A stretch of DNA of 64,000 nucleotides from Eubacterium sp. MSJ-33 (GTDB taxonomy: Bacteria; Bacillota; Clostridia; Lachnospirales; Lachnospiraceae), in assembly GCF_022174665.1 (NCBI RefSeq), contig NZ_CP076562.1, positions 1,749,001-1,813,000 of the forward strand, written 5' to 3'. A program made the position numbers and the translations under genes. This document shows positions 8,455-17,775 of this stretch, piece after piece. Positions within the stretch are counted from its first letter, which is position 1. Each line of letters begins with the position of its first letter. The notes under the pieces were generated by a model that saw only the letters and a program-made list of their open reading frames with translations, ran no database searches and was not told the origin of the DNA.

Positions 8455-9414
8455 TTATTTTTCCTTCTGATTTTTGTCACCATAATCCAGTTTTCTCACA
8501 TGGTATTGGACATCTTCCAGAATCCTCCGATTCTTTGCTATAATATCAGCTTGTAATCCAATGATCATCGTCATAAATCCCATCAATATTAATATACTGG
8601 CAAGAATCAAAGACTGAACATGCCCACCTGCTGCACCCATACACATATATACAATATATCTAATTCCCAAAGCCGTACCTATCAGAAAAGGAATTAACCC
8701 TACTGTTGTAAAGAATTTCAGTGGCTTGTACATAATAAACGCTCTTACAATCGTTACCATAGATTTTTTTACATATCCAAACATGCTGCTAAACAAACGT
8801 GAGGGGCGCAACTCAGCATTTGTACGAATCGGAACAGATTCCTGCGCAATCTTTTCTCTTCCTGCCTGTACAATTGTCTCCAACGTATAGGTGTATTCAT
8901 TTGTAACATTCAAATGCAATGCCGCCTCTCTGCTATATGCGCGAAATCCACTTGGTGCATCTGGAATATCTGAATTAGAAGCTTTTCGAACAACCCAACT
9001 TCCAAAATGTTGTAGCTTCTTTTTTAATGGAGAAAAATGAGCTGTTTGGTCTATCGGTCTTTCTCCAATCACAATATCTGTTTTTCCTTCTAATATTGGT
9101 CGCACAAGTTTTTCAATATCCTCACCGCAATACTGATTGTCTGCATCAGTATTGACAATAATATCTGCGCCATTTCGAAGACACGCATCCAACCCTGCCA
9201 TAAATCCTTTTGCCAGACCTTTATTACGACGGAAATTAACAACATAATTTACGCCCCATTTCTTGGCTACTTCAACTGTATTATCTTTGCTTCCATCATT
9301 GATAATGAGGTATTCTATCTCATCAATCCCATCAATATGTTTGGGCAAATCATTTAATGCTACTTCCAATGTTTCTGCTTCATTGTAACATGGTATTTGA
9401 ATGATTAGTTTCAT
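8455..9414 (-). CDS. Polyprenyl-phosphate glycosyltransferase, GT2 with two C-terminal TM helices
   Basis: A 319-residue GT2 enzyme of the dolichol-phosphate mannosyltransferase / GtrB type. It opens with IIQIPCYNEAETL. The nucleotide-binding INDGSKDNT follows near residue 40 and the metal-binding NTDADNQY near residue 90. Two hydrophobic helices lie at about 230-290. Such enzymes transfer a sugar from a nucleotide donor to undecaprenyl phosphate on the cytoplasmic face. GtrA then presents it outside for the large GT-C membrane protein at 9454-11955. The donor sugar cannot be read from the sequence. Confidence 0.88.
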   Translation of the reverse strand: MKLIIQIPCYNEAETLEVALNDLPKHIDGIDEIEYLIINDGSKDNTVEVAKKWGVNYVVNFRRNKGLAKGFMAGLDACLRNGADIIVNTDADNQYCGEDIEKLVRPILEGKTDIVIGERPIDQTAHFSPLKKKLQHFGSWVVRKASNSDIPDAPSGFRAYSREAALHLNVTNEYTYTLETIVQAGREKIAQESVPIRTNAELRPSRLFSSMFGYVKKSMVTIVRAFIMYKPLKFFTTVGLIPFLIGTALGIRYIVYMCMGAAGGHVQSLILASILILMGFMTMIIGLQADIIAKNRRILEDVQYHVRKLDYGDKNQKEK

Positions 9415-9453
9415 ATATTGCGTTTCCCTTTATTTTTATCAAAATATGTTTAT

Positions 9454-11955
9454 TTAATTTCTATATTCTATACTTAATTCTGTTAAAGCTATTCCTAATT
9501 GTCTGTCATCTTCTGAAACGCCAAGTTCCTTGGGTGACACCGCATCTGGGATCAATAATGTTATTTCTACATTACCATCCTTATCTGGTTCAAAGTCCAC
9601 ACCTAAGCTCATATCTTCAGAAGTTATTGTCCTTTTACAAGTAAACTGTCCATTTACAAAAACTTGAACAGTCTGTTTTGTATTAAATACATTACTTATT
9701 CCAAAATCCATATGTAATTTTTTTCCAATATAACCACTATTAACGCGAAAATGTATTGTCACTTCATTCTCTTTTGTCCATGCATAACTTCCTTCGCTTG
9801 CAGACATTCCTGATACTACATATGACTCTATATTTCCATTATCAGAAGAGAAGTTTATACTATCCTCGAATTTATTATACCCTACTTTATATAATATAAC
9901 ATTTTCGTTATTTTGAATCATCTTGATAGGAAATAAGCCATATATATATCTTTTATTCCCTGAAGATGTATTTATATCTTGATATACCGTTTGAATGACA
10001 TGCTGCTCCCCATATTTTTCACCAGTATATTGATTTTCGCAAAGTATGTATACATTGTCATAATATTGCAACAATAAAGACATTTGCTCATCTATATCTT
10101 CAAAATCCGGAAATACAGCTGAACAAGTTATAGATCTAATGTATGATCCATATGTTTTTTGAACTTTCTTTCCACATAATATTAACGCTGAATCGTCTTC
10201 AATAACCAAATCTAAATCTTCAACGGTCTCCCATTCCAACACGGTATCATCCTTTCCCTTGATGATAGCTTGATCAAAAAGGAGCATACTGCATAAAGAC
10301 AAGGAAAATACAGGTATTAATATTTTTTTACTATAATTATTTATATAAGGAACGACCGCTATCAAAATAACAGGAATATAATAAGCCAAATATCTGCTAT
10401 AATAGAAAAAATATGGAATATCTACTCTTATTACTGCCGATTGCAGTACCACAATATACAAAAACATAACTGTAACCACAAAGGACTTATGATTTTCAAC
10501 TGCCTTATTTGGATTGAACATCATTCCAATATACAAAATCGGCAAAATAATAAACCCGGTTGCCATAGCACAGGCATATATAGCTAAATGCGAAAATGCA
10601 ATAAAACCTCTTCCATAATATTGATATATATATGCTCTTGGTGCATCTTCAATTGTTGAAAAATAGCCCACCTTGACCGCATGCCAAACAATATAAATCA
10701 TGCATAATCCTAAAAACACAGAAATAATCCATCTATATTTTTTTATATATCGGATTATATTCTCAAGTTTGACAGGTCTCATTCGTAATAACAGGATAGA
10801 AATTATACAACTAATTATTACTAATATTCCTATCCAACTTAACAAATTTTTTGAAGTTATAATATCTGAGATATATAATCTACTACAATTTACATAAAAG
10901 TAATTCATTGCTATATGTGCCATCATATAATCCCCTACAAATAACCCCAAGGAGCTAACTATGTTAACATATATATACTGTTTATTTTTCTCAGTTAAAT
11001 ACAATATCGTATTAACAATCCAAAAGCACGGCCATAAAATCAAAAACGAAATATGTACAAACGAAAAGGCAATCAATGGCATTGCTATGATCCATTTATT
11101 TTTACAATTCTCCTCAAGTAAATATAAATAATACGATACCAACATTGTCAAAAACATCTCTGTATATGAAGCTTTTGATAACCATAATAAAAGAGGGGAC
11201 ATTGCAAAAAGTAGCGATAAGAAAAATTGCATTTTATAGGCAACCCGCATTTCTATTAATGTATAACACATAAGAACAATACTGCATAAATAAAAAATTG
11301 TTTGTACATGAATCATGTTTCTCATGCCATAAAGCCGTGCCATCAGTGCTAACATGGCCGGAAACGTCTGTACTCCATGATATACGCCTGACACCTCACT
11401 TTTAGGAGCTTTTGTTGGTGTATATTCACTTGCACTAGTAATATAATAGCCAGCCCACTCTTTATCCAACATCTCCTTATATGCCTCTTTGTCTTTATCA
11501 TTTTGCAAAATACTATATTCTTCAAAATCATGCTCGACCTCATAATTTCCCATATATAGTGCTAATGCTTCTGCTTGATAAAGTCCTTGATCTTGTCCCA
11601 TATTATACAAATCAAATTTTGTATATGATAGCAAAAATGCAACAAAAGCAATCAAAAGGACAAGCCCATCTCTTTTTTTTAAAGATACAAATTGTATAGC
11701 TCTTCTGTTCACCTTAACACATAAACAAATTGTAATCCCCCCAACAACAATAAGCTGGTTAACAAGTACAGCAATAAAACTGAATTTGTCAATCAGGAAC
11801 CATAGACCAGCCAAAATTGCATACTCCATCCAAAACAACACTACCGCCATCGTAAACGTTTTTATAATCTCTATTTTTTCATAATAATAAGTAAGTGCCA
11901 GAAAATTCAGACTAATTATAACAATAAATAATATCCATAATAATATATTCGCCAT
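9454..11955 (-). CDS. Large membrane glycosyltransferase (GT-C type) with C-terminal beta-sandwich domain
   Basis: An 833-residue protein. The first ~540 residues hold about 13 hydrophobic helices. The first long outer loop carries NMGQDQGLYQ near residue 120, the acidic-motif position of GT-C enzymes. A hydrophilic region follows, and the last ~130 residues look like a carbohydrate-binding-type beta sandwich (HFRVNSGYIG, FVNGQFTCKR). It probably adds the sugar carried by the GT2/GtrA pair just downstream to an exported glycan, outside the membrane. It is preceded by ~590 bp of decayed sequence with a ugd scrap, so the three-gene module may have been inserted as a unit. The exact family is not certain. 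Confidence 0.78.
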   Translation of the reverse strand: MANILLWILFIVIISLNFLALTYYYEKIEIIKTFTMAVVLFWMEYAILAGLWFLIDKFSFIAVLVNQLIVVGGITICLCVKVNRRAIQFVSLKKRDGLVLLIAFVAFLLSYTKFDLYNMGQDQGLYQAEALALYMGNYEVEHDFEEYSILQNDKDKEAYKEMLDKEWAGYYITSASEYTPTKAPKSEVSGVYHGVQTFPAMLALMARLYGMRNMIHVQTIFYLCSIVLMCYTLIEMRVAYKMQFFLSLLFAMSPLLLWLSKASYTEMFLTMLVSYYLYLLEENCKNKWIIAMPLIAFSFVHISFLILWPCFWIVNTILYLTEKNKQYIYVNIVSSLGLFVGDYMMAHIAMNYFYVNCSRLYISDIITSKNLLSWIGILVIISCIISILLLRMRPVKLENIIRYIKKYRWIISVFLGLCMIYIVWHAVKVGYFSTIEDAPRAYIYQYYGRGFIAFSHLAIYACAMATGFIILPILYIGMMFNPNKAVENHKSFVVTVMFLYIVVLQSAVIRVDIPYFFYYSRYLAYYIPVILIAVVPYINNYSKKILIPVFSLSLCSMLLFDQAIIKGKDDTVLEWETVEDLDLVIEDDSALILCGKKVQKTYGSYIRSITCSAVFPDFEDIDEQMSLLLQYYDNVYILCENQYTGEKYGEQHVIQTVYQDINTSSGNKRYIYGLFPIKMIQNNENVILYKVGYNKFEDSINFSSDNGNIESYVVSGMSASEGSYAWTKENEVTIHFRVNSGYIGKKLHMDFGISNVFNTKQTVQVFVNGQFTCKRTITSEDMSLGVDFEPDKDGNVEITLLIPDAVSPKELGVSEDDRQLGIALTELSIEYRN

Positions 11956-12321
11956 TTTGTTCCAGTTAATGATTAATATTTAAACAATCATCGTTTCCTC
12001 TCTATTTTTTTAGTGCACTTTCAACAAAAAACCTTGATTTTGCTTGGTTTGTTAAATGGTTTACGAATTACATATATTCACAAACTAGAGTTCTCTGGAT
12101 ATGAAGTAGCTTCAATGAACTCATTTCTGATGGTTTTGAGAACAACAAATTAATCGTCTTTATTTATCTTTATGAATGCTTTATCGTTTTCCAAAAATCC
12201 TCTACAATAACTAACCTCTCATGTCTACCAAAATCGCCAGCCACTACGAGATCCTAAATTCCTTCGTTCTGCTTATCCATAGTTGAGTGCTACTTATGCT
12301 CCTACTACGACTTCTTTTTCG
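11956..12321. other. Decayed intergenic sequence, no intact gene
   Basis: Between the GT-C gene and the ugd scrap there is no frame of convincing length or ribosome site on either strand. The part nearest 12.3 kb continues ugd-like coding in shifted frames. The remainder contains short minus-strand frames (for example VVLKTIRNEFIEATSYPEN near 12.1 kb) that I cannot place in a family. No clear terminal inverted repeats of an insertion sequence were seen. Confidence 0.6.
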
Positions 12322-12545
12322 TCAGTTGATTTCCAATCCATTGTCATCCATCATCTGGTGCCCTGCTAATTTAAGTACACGCTCTGCAATAAAATCCTTA
12401 CGTGTACGATTTCCCTCGACAATCGCAGACATCATATTCTCTGAAACATGTTCATAGTTTTCAAGTAGCTACTTTGTATCATTTGGCAAACAATAGCCAA
12501 CATATCCATCAGAGTTATCTATGTCGCCAGAGGTCCTAACTCCTT
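12322..12545 (-). pseudogene. ugd: C-terminal scrap of UDP-glucose 6-dehydrogenase
   Basis: Reading the minus strand just after the GT4 stop gives GDIDNSDGYVGYCLPNDTK, then a TAG, then [19 protein letters not shown] and [17 protein letters not shown]. This is the catalytic-cysteine segment (family GYGGYCLPKDTK) and following helices of UDP-glucose dehydrogenase, with one nonsense codon. A frameshift after TGA 12322-12324 brings in DEKEVVVGA, matching the family's VVGVYRL segment, before similarity fades. It is non-functional. In transcription order this C-terminal piece precedes the N-terminal piece at 7686-8006, so the two cannot be halves of one interrupted gene. Confidence 0.85.
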
Positions 12546-12548
12546 TGA

Positions 12549-13763
12549 TCAATTTTTATTTTCCCTACCAACTTCATAACTTTTAGATAAAAAAATCTGA
12601 TATTTCTTTTGTATAACTTCCTTTATAAAATTATTTCTAACAAAAATATATCCATTTTTTCCCATAATATCACTTATTTCTCTATTATCTAGCATATAAT
12701 CTAAACATGCCTCAAATAAGTTATACGAATTAAAATACAAGCCACCATTAGACTCCCTACAAAAATTTGCAGTAACCTCACATTGTTCAGATACTAATAC
12801 CGGTCGTTTTGCGAGCCAGCTTTCCATAATAACTATTGAAAAGCTTTCAAAAAAGGATGGGTTGCATAATACGAAGGCCGCCGCAAATGCGTTATGCTTA
12901 TCCTCAACACTTACAAATCCCAAATCCAGAACATCATTCTTGTGTTCATTTGGAATATCAATTTTCCCGCCTCCTACAAAAACTAATTTTAAATTTCTAT
13001 CCGGTTTTTTTTCAATATATTTACAGAAATAATCCAATAATACATCTGTTTTCTTCCCAGGTTCTTTACGACCAGCACATAGGATGAAATCCGTATAAAT
13101 ATTATATTTTTCGCGAAAACTTTCTGGCTGTACACTCGATTCCCATCCAGACTCTACATAAGCACCTAATACTTCCGTTTGAACATTGGATAAATCATAT
13201 ATTTCATGCGCCAAATCACTTTCTGGTTTCGACAAGAATGCCATTTTCTTAAATTTACTCATTCGCGCCTTCATCAAACTCATATATGCATATCCCTCAT
13301 TATGAAGACAAGGAATAATAATTGCGTTATCCGGGCATTCCATTGATCCATAATATGTTGGTGGATACAGATAAGGAATAAAGATAAACCATTCATAGTT
13401 ATCTTTATTCTCATTTATATATTCATACATTTTAGGGCTGTTTATGTCTTCTTCCAAGTAAGCACGTTCATCCTCCAACGTAACCACTTCATTTCGAAAC
13501 AATTTTAAATTTGCAGGATTATACCTCGCTACATTCCTCTCTTTGACAGGAAATCTTCTAACCACAATTCCCGATTCATCACTAATACCTTCTGTAAGTG
13601 TGTTTATACCTCTATCATCTGACGCCTCTTTTACACAAGTTGCAAGAACCTCAATTTGCATACCGGCATCTTTTAAGCAATGTGCAAGTTGATTACATTC
13701 TGACTCTGCACCACCACGTATAGTGTCCCCATACCAAGGAATAACAAATGCAATAGGTTTCAT
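12549..13763 (-). CDS. GT4 family glycosyltransferase
   Basis: A 404-residue GT-B fold, family 4 transferase. The N-terminal domain opens FVIPWYGDTIRGGAE, with the glycine-rich loop that contacts the acceptor and donor. The C-terminal domain has FILCAGRKEPGKK and the E-x7-E donor-binding motif in ESFSIVIMES. The open frame extends upstream to 13895, overlapping the previous gene. AAGGAGG stands 5 nt before the ATG at 13763 and 2 nt before an adjacent ATG at 13766, so I choose 13763. It resembles the GT4 at 19907-21073, suggesting duplication. It acts in the cytoplasm on a lipid-linked glycan. Its sugar is unknown. Confidence 0.9.
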   Translation of the reverse strand: MKPIAFVIPWYGDTIRGGAESECNQLAHCLKDAGMQIEVLATCVKEASDDRGINTLTEGISDESGIVVRRFPVKERNVARYNPANLKLFRNEVVTLEDERAYLEEDINSPKMYEYINENKDNYEWFIFIPYLYPPTYYGSMECPDNAIIIPCLHNEGYAYMSLMKARMSKFKKMAFLSKPESDLAHEIYDLSNVQTEVLGAYVESGWESSVQPESFREKYNIYTDFILCAGRKEPGKKTDVLLDYFCKYIEKKPDRNLKLVFVGGGKIDIPNEHKNDVLDLGFVSVEDKHNAFAAAFVLCNPSFFESFSIVIMESWLAKRPVLVSEQCEVTANFCRESNGGLYFNSYNLFEACLDYMLDNREISDIMGKNGYIFVRNNFIKEVIQKKYQIFLSKSYEVGRENKN

Positions 13764-13779
13764 CATTACCTCCTTTTTT

Positions 13780-16110
13780 CTACTCTTTAACAATCCACTT
13801 ATAATACATCCTCGCAATTCTATCCGGAGCCAAAACCTCATCTGCATAATTTTGAGCATTTTCTTCCAAAGCATTCTTAATGCACGGATTTTCAATCAAA
13901 TATTTAATGTACGCTGTCAAAAGCTTCGTTTCACTTCCTCCCACCGGAAGCTTCCAACATACATCATCCGGATATTCCCTACATTGATTTAAGTCGCTAA
14001 CTATCGTCGCTTTTCCATATTTTAGTGCTTCACAAAGTGTTCCTGACGATTCTCCCATCGACGGATACCTCAAATTAACTACTATATCTGTCATTTGCAA
14101 TGCTATCTCATAAGTTTCTTTATCCATATATCCTGCACAATATACATGATCCCCTATGTTATATTTCTTAATGATTTCCTTTAATTTATTAGATTCACAT
14201 TTTCCCCAAAAACAAAGTTTTACTTTTTTCCCATCTTTCAATATGTCATTTATAGCCTCAAGGATAACCTGAGGTCGTTTATTATCATTAATCCAACCTA
14301 AACATCCTATTATAACCTCTCCATCATACTTCATTTTTTTCTTTAAATCTTCTTGCATTCTATCTAAACTCGCTTGATTTATTACCTCCTTATCAAAGCA
14401 TGCATGTGGTATGACAGCCACATTTTTTTGATCAATCTGTTGCTTTGACCAATGATTATGAAAAATTGCTTTACTTGCTTTACGAACAACAGCTTCACTC
14501 ATTGGATATTTTTGTTCATTCGGATGATTCTTTATCCTCACCGTTTCTGCATATATATCTTCAGCACCATCACCGTATGCTCTATAAAGCAACCCCTTAT
14601 ACAACTCCTTTTGATTTTTAAAGTAAGCATGAAAGAAAAAAGGTGTTAGCATAAAATCATGTATATCAGCTATACCAGAATACTCCTCAAATACATCATA
14701 GATTCTCTTATGAAATTGCACATTGTTACCAATTTCGTATAATGTGTACTCGTAATTATTATTTTTATATTCTTCTAATTGATATATTGATACCGGATTT
14801 TGCTCATAATTCATCAAATTTTCCTTGTTGTCAACATATATGTCTATTTCAAAATATTTTTGCAAATATGGAACTAGTTTATATATGTAATTTGCTATTC
14901 CAGTTTGCATATTAGGCCATGGTGTCATAATGGCCAGTTTTTTTCTTTCTAATGATATTTTATTTATATTTTCAAATATGTCTAATATCTGCTTTGCTGT
15001 CTTTTCCCACGAAAATTGCAAAGCATATTTCTGCCTTTTCTCCGCTTCTTCTTTTGATTCCTCTCTCATCTTTACATATGCTGTATGCAAAGCATCCCCC
15101 ATCTGCTGCACATCTTCCGCTTTACACAATTCCGCAAACCCTCCACAAACTTCAGGCAAAGAAGAATTATCCGCACTTAATACAAATGTACCACTCAACA
15201 TAGCTTCAAGAATAGGAAGCCCAAATCCTTCATATTGAGAAGGAAAGAAAAACAAATTAGCTTTCTTATATAACTCGGCGAGCCGATCATCCGACACAAA
15301 TCCTGTTAAAACCACATTGTCAATAATATCCAATTGTTTTAATTTGTTTTCATATTTTAACTTTGTTTCTTCGTTATACGCACCTACAATTACCAGCTTA
15401 TATCTTGCAAATTCTTCATCTGTACGATACTTTTTCATGGCATAAGCATACGCCTCTATTGCTCCATCTATATTTTTTCTGTAATCATATCCTCCTGTAA
15501 AAAGAATATATGGTTCTCCTTCGTTTTTTTGTATTTCTGAATAAAAAAGGCTTATATCAGCCGCCAATGGCGTCACATACGCTTCGCTCACTTCTTCCAA
15601 ATGTGTGATAAAATCTTTCCTCGAAGATTCAGATATAAAAATCAGTCCCTTATTTTTCTCCCGCAAAAAGCCTAATCTTCGATTATATTCTGTTTTTATA
15701 GATTCTGCCCACGTTTTATCAGGGAAAATAACCGGAATAATATCATACACAGTAAAATACATCTTACACGATAAATCTCTCTGCGGAAATAAAACATTTA
15801 CCATTAGCGGATTTGGATTCCAATAAATATCAATATCATTTTTTTGGATAATTGATTCTAATTCATTTGTATAATCTTGATTTTTCTCATAATCTGTACA
15901 GGGAGTAAACGCTTCATTGCAAATTATATGCAGTTTAGATTGTGCATATGGTATTAATTCATCCAAATTCTTCGAATTACTAATTGCAATATACCATTCG
16001 TTCTCATAGTTTATCCTTAACAAATTATTAATTACACTCTTTACATATACACCTATTCCTCTATGAATCTCGGGCGTATTGAATGTTTGACCATCTATTA
16101 ATATATTCAT
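13780..16110 (-). CDS. Two-domain glycosyltransferase, GT4-GT4 fusion
   Basis: A 776-residue protein made of two complete GT4 units. The first (about 1-375) begins NILIDGQTFN, carries the RGIGVYV loop, the donor-domain start ILFTGGYDYRKN and the motif EGFGLPILEA. The second (about 390-776) begins LAIMTPWPNMQTGIANY and has IGCLGWINDNKRP and GESSGTLCEA. Fused GT4 pairs commonly add two successive residues, or act as polymerases, in ABC-exported polysaccharides such as D-rhamnan and polymannan. The GDP-D-rhamnose genes and ABC exporter in the same operon support that role by inference. It ends 16 bp before the start of the next GT4. Confidence 0.9.
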   Translation of the reverse strand: MNILIDGQTFNTPEIHRGIGVYVKSVINNLLRINYENEWYIAISNSKNLDELIPYAQSKLHIICNEAFTPCTDYEKNQDYTNELESIIQKNDIDIYWNPNPLMVNVLFPQRDLSCKMYFTVYDIIPVIFPDKTWAESIKTEYNRRLGFLREKNKGLIFISESSRKDFITHLEEVSEAYVTPLAADISLFYSEIQKNEGEPYILFTGGYDYRKNIDGAIEAYAYAMKKYRTDEEFARYKLVIVGAYNEETKLKYENKLKQLDIIDNVVLTGFVSDDRLAELYKKANLFFFPSQYEGFGLPILEAMLSGTFVLSADNSSLPEVCGGFAELCKAEDVQQMGDALHTAYVKMREESKEEAEKRQKYALQFSWEKTAKQILDIFENINKISLERKKLAIMTPWPNMQTGIANYIYKLVPYLQKYFEIDIYVDNKENLMNYEQNPVSIYQLEEYKNNNYEYTLYEIGNNVQFHKRIYDVFEEYSGIADIHDFMLTPFFFHAYFKNQKELYKGLLYRAYGDGAEDIYAETVRIKNHPNEQKYPMSEAVVRKASKAIFHNHWSKQQIDQKNVAVIPHACFDKEVINQASLDRMQEDLKKKMKYDGEVIIGCLGWINDNKRPQVILEAINDILKDGKKVKLCFWGKCESNKLKEIIKKYNIGDHVYCAGYMDKETYEIALQMTDIVVNLRYPSMGESSGTLCEALKYGKATIVSDLNQCREYPDDVCWKLPVGGSETKLLTAYIKYLIENPCIKNALEENAQNYADEVLAPDRIARMYYKWIVKE

Positions 16111-16117
16111 AATTTTC

Positions 16118-16579
16118 TCATCCTATATTCATCAATTTTTCTATTTTCTGTTCCAATAATTCTATTTTTTTCTCATTTTGAAGTATCTCGTTTTTCAACC
16201 GTTTATTGTCCGTTTCCAACCTTCGAAATTCGTTATTCATTATCTCCATAATACAATCTTCTCGCTTCACTATCGTATCCACGCACACATCTATATTCCG
16301 ATTCACTATCTTCTGATCATAAATTATAAATTTGTTTAATTTTCTTACAATCTTCCCGACAAATCTCGCTATTCCCTTTGCAAATTTTGGAAGTTTTGAT
16401 CCAGCAGGAAGACGATCTCCTATATCCATTATCGGGTAATATACCATCCGAGCATTATATATATCATCCTTAAATTCGCCCTCTTTTTTCCACAAATCCA
16501 CTTTTTGTTCTTCTTCCGGCTGAACACGTGCCTTGATTTCATACATAATTTTTGAAACATCTATTTGCTGATTTATCAT
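16118..16579 (-). CDS. Small protein with C-terminal coiled coil, resembling the N-terminus of glycan methyltransferases
   Basis: A 153-residue protein with GGAGGAG before the ATG. It starts DVSKIMYEIKARV, has a central segment SKLPKFAKGIARFVGKIVRK, and ends in a ~45-residue coiled coil (RRLETDNKRLKN, KKIELLEQKIEKL). This order resembles the non-catalytic N-terminal region of SAM methyltransferases in other clostridial polysaccharide clusters, but the catalytic domain is missing. It may be an orphan N-terminal module, possibly able to pair with other coiled-coil proteins here such as the acetyltransferase encoded just upstream. The resemblance is from memory of the family, not from an alignment. 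Confidence 0.6.
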   Translation of the reverse strand: MINQQIDVSKIMYEIKARVQPEEEQKVDLWKKEGEFKDDIYNARMVYYPIMDIGDRLPAGSKLPKFAKGIARFVGKIVRKLNKFIIYDQKIVNRNIDVCVDTIVKREDCIMEIMNNEFRRLETDNKRLKNEILQNEKKIELLEQKIEKLMNIG

Positions 16580-16601
16580 CGTATCTCCTCCATTTAATTT
16601 T

Positions 16602-17768
16602 CTATACCTTGTAAAAACATTTTTCGGATGCGCTACAAATAATTTTTATTTTATGGATTCCATTATTCGCAACAACTTCAGAGTTAATTAACAAAATCCC
16701 TTCCTGACTCAAATCATATTCCACTTTATCATTATCATCAATTTGAACCTCCAATTGTTTTTTCCCTTCTTGTTCAAAGAAATAAAATAACTTAAGAGGG
16801 ATGCTGGAGCTATAAATTACTGCTTCTCTGTCAATTTTATAATGTCCAATATATTTTTTCCCGTTTATCAGAACGATTTTTTTCTCTGTCCACCCTTGAA
16901 CAAATAATACTCCCCCCTCTCTTAAAACTGCATCTTGAATTGCCTCCGTATTCACATCTTCTTCATCTGCAATTGATATATTTTGAATCAACCTTGCTGG
17001 AATACCTCCATAAACAGAATTTGGTGGAATAACCGTTCCTGGTATTACAACTGCACCCGATGCAATAACTGCATTATCACCTATTTGAGCCGGTCCCAAT
17101 ATAGTACAATTTGACCCCAGCCAAACACCATGCCCTACAGAAATGTCACAACCTTCTTTCATTTCCACGTCGCGTCGCAATAATCCCTTTAACCTCTTGT
17201 CGTGGCTTCCTGCTAATATACTTACTCCAGATCCAGCAAACGTATATGAACCAATCGATATTTCCCCCGAATTTGTATTAAATGTACATGAATCTACAGC
17301 TGCAAGCTTGGATATATGAAGCCTATCTTTATTACCCCATATCGTTGGATGTGTACTCAACAGCCGATTCAAGTTTTCCAAATATTCATCGTCCATTTGA
17401 AGTTGTTCGAAATCAACTATGCGATTAGCAACATCCCGAATATCATCCATTCGATCCAAATTCCATAATTCCAAATTTGCTATTTTATCTTTCATGTTAT
17501 CTTGCTGTTGTTCTACTTCTCCCTGAATCCCCCTGATGATTTCAAGCTTGTTTCCTATTTCACCTAGATCTTTATAACGAGTTATCTCCAGTTTCTTTTG
17601 CTGCGTTTTAACAATATCTATTTCTTTCTGTTTCAAATCTAATTCGTGCAACAATCGTCCCTGCTCACTATACAAATAATTTAAATGTTTTGGTAATTTT
17701 GCTATCCCAACAAACAACCGTATCAAATATCCAATTATAGGAATCTTCTTTAACTTTTCCACTGACAC
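16602..17768 (-). CDS. Left-handed beta-helix acetyltransferase with coiled-coil N-terminus
   Basis: A 388-residue protein. Residues ~1-110 hold a short hydrophobic patch (IPIIGYLIRLF) and coiled coil. Residues ~140-270 form hexapeptide repeats of the maltose/nodulation acetyltransferase type (ISIGSYTFAG, ISVGHGVWLG, NCTILGPAQIGDNAVIASGA) and end GGIPARLI. A beta-rich C-terminal domain of ~110 residues follows. It probably O-acetylates a sugar of the glycan from acetyl-CoA. The longest frame uses GTG at 17768. A second GTG at 17762 has better spacing from AAGGTGA, so either may start. It lies 7 bp after the exporter ATPase gene, whose Wzt-type C-terminal domain may recognise a terminal modification. 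Confidence 0.83.
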   Translation of the reverse strand: MSVEKLKKIPIIGYLIRLFVGIAKLPKHLNYLYSEQGRLLHELDLKQKEIDIVKTQQKKLEITRYKDLGEIGNKLEIIRGIQGEVEQQQDNMKDKIANLELWNLDRMDDIRDVANRIVDFEQLQMDDEYLENLNRLLSTHPTIWGNKDRLHISKLAAVDSCTFNTNSGEISIGSYTFAGSGVSILAGSHDKRLKGLLRRDVEMKEGCDISVGHGVWLGSNCTILGPAQIGDNAVIASGAVVIPGTVIPPNSVYGGIPARLIQNISIADEEDVNTEAIQDAVLREGGVLFVQGWTEKKIVLINGKKYIGHYKIDREAVIYSSSIPLKLFYFFEQEGKKQLEVQIDDNDKVEYDLSQEGILLINSEVVANNGIHKIKIICSASEKCFYKV

Positions 17769-17775
17769 TCACCTT

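Noticed and set aside
11990..12080. Imperfect AT-rich hairpin downstream of the ugd scrap
   Set aside because: Pairing is broken by bulges and there is no clear T tract, so it is not a convincing terminator.
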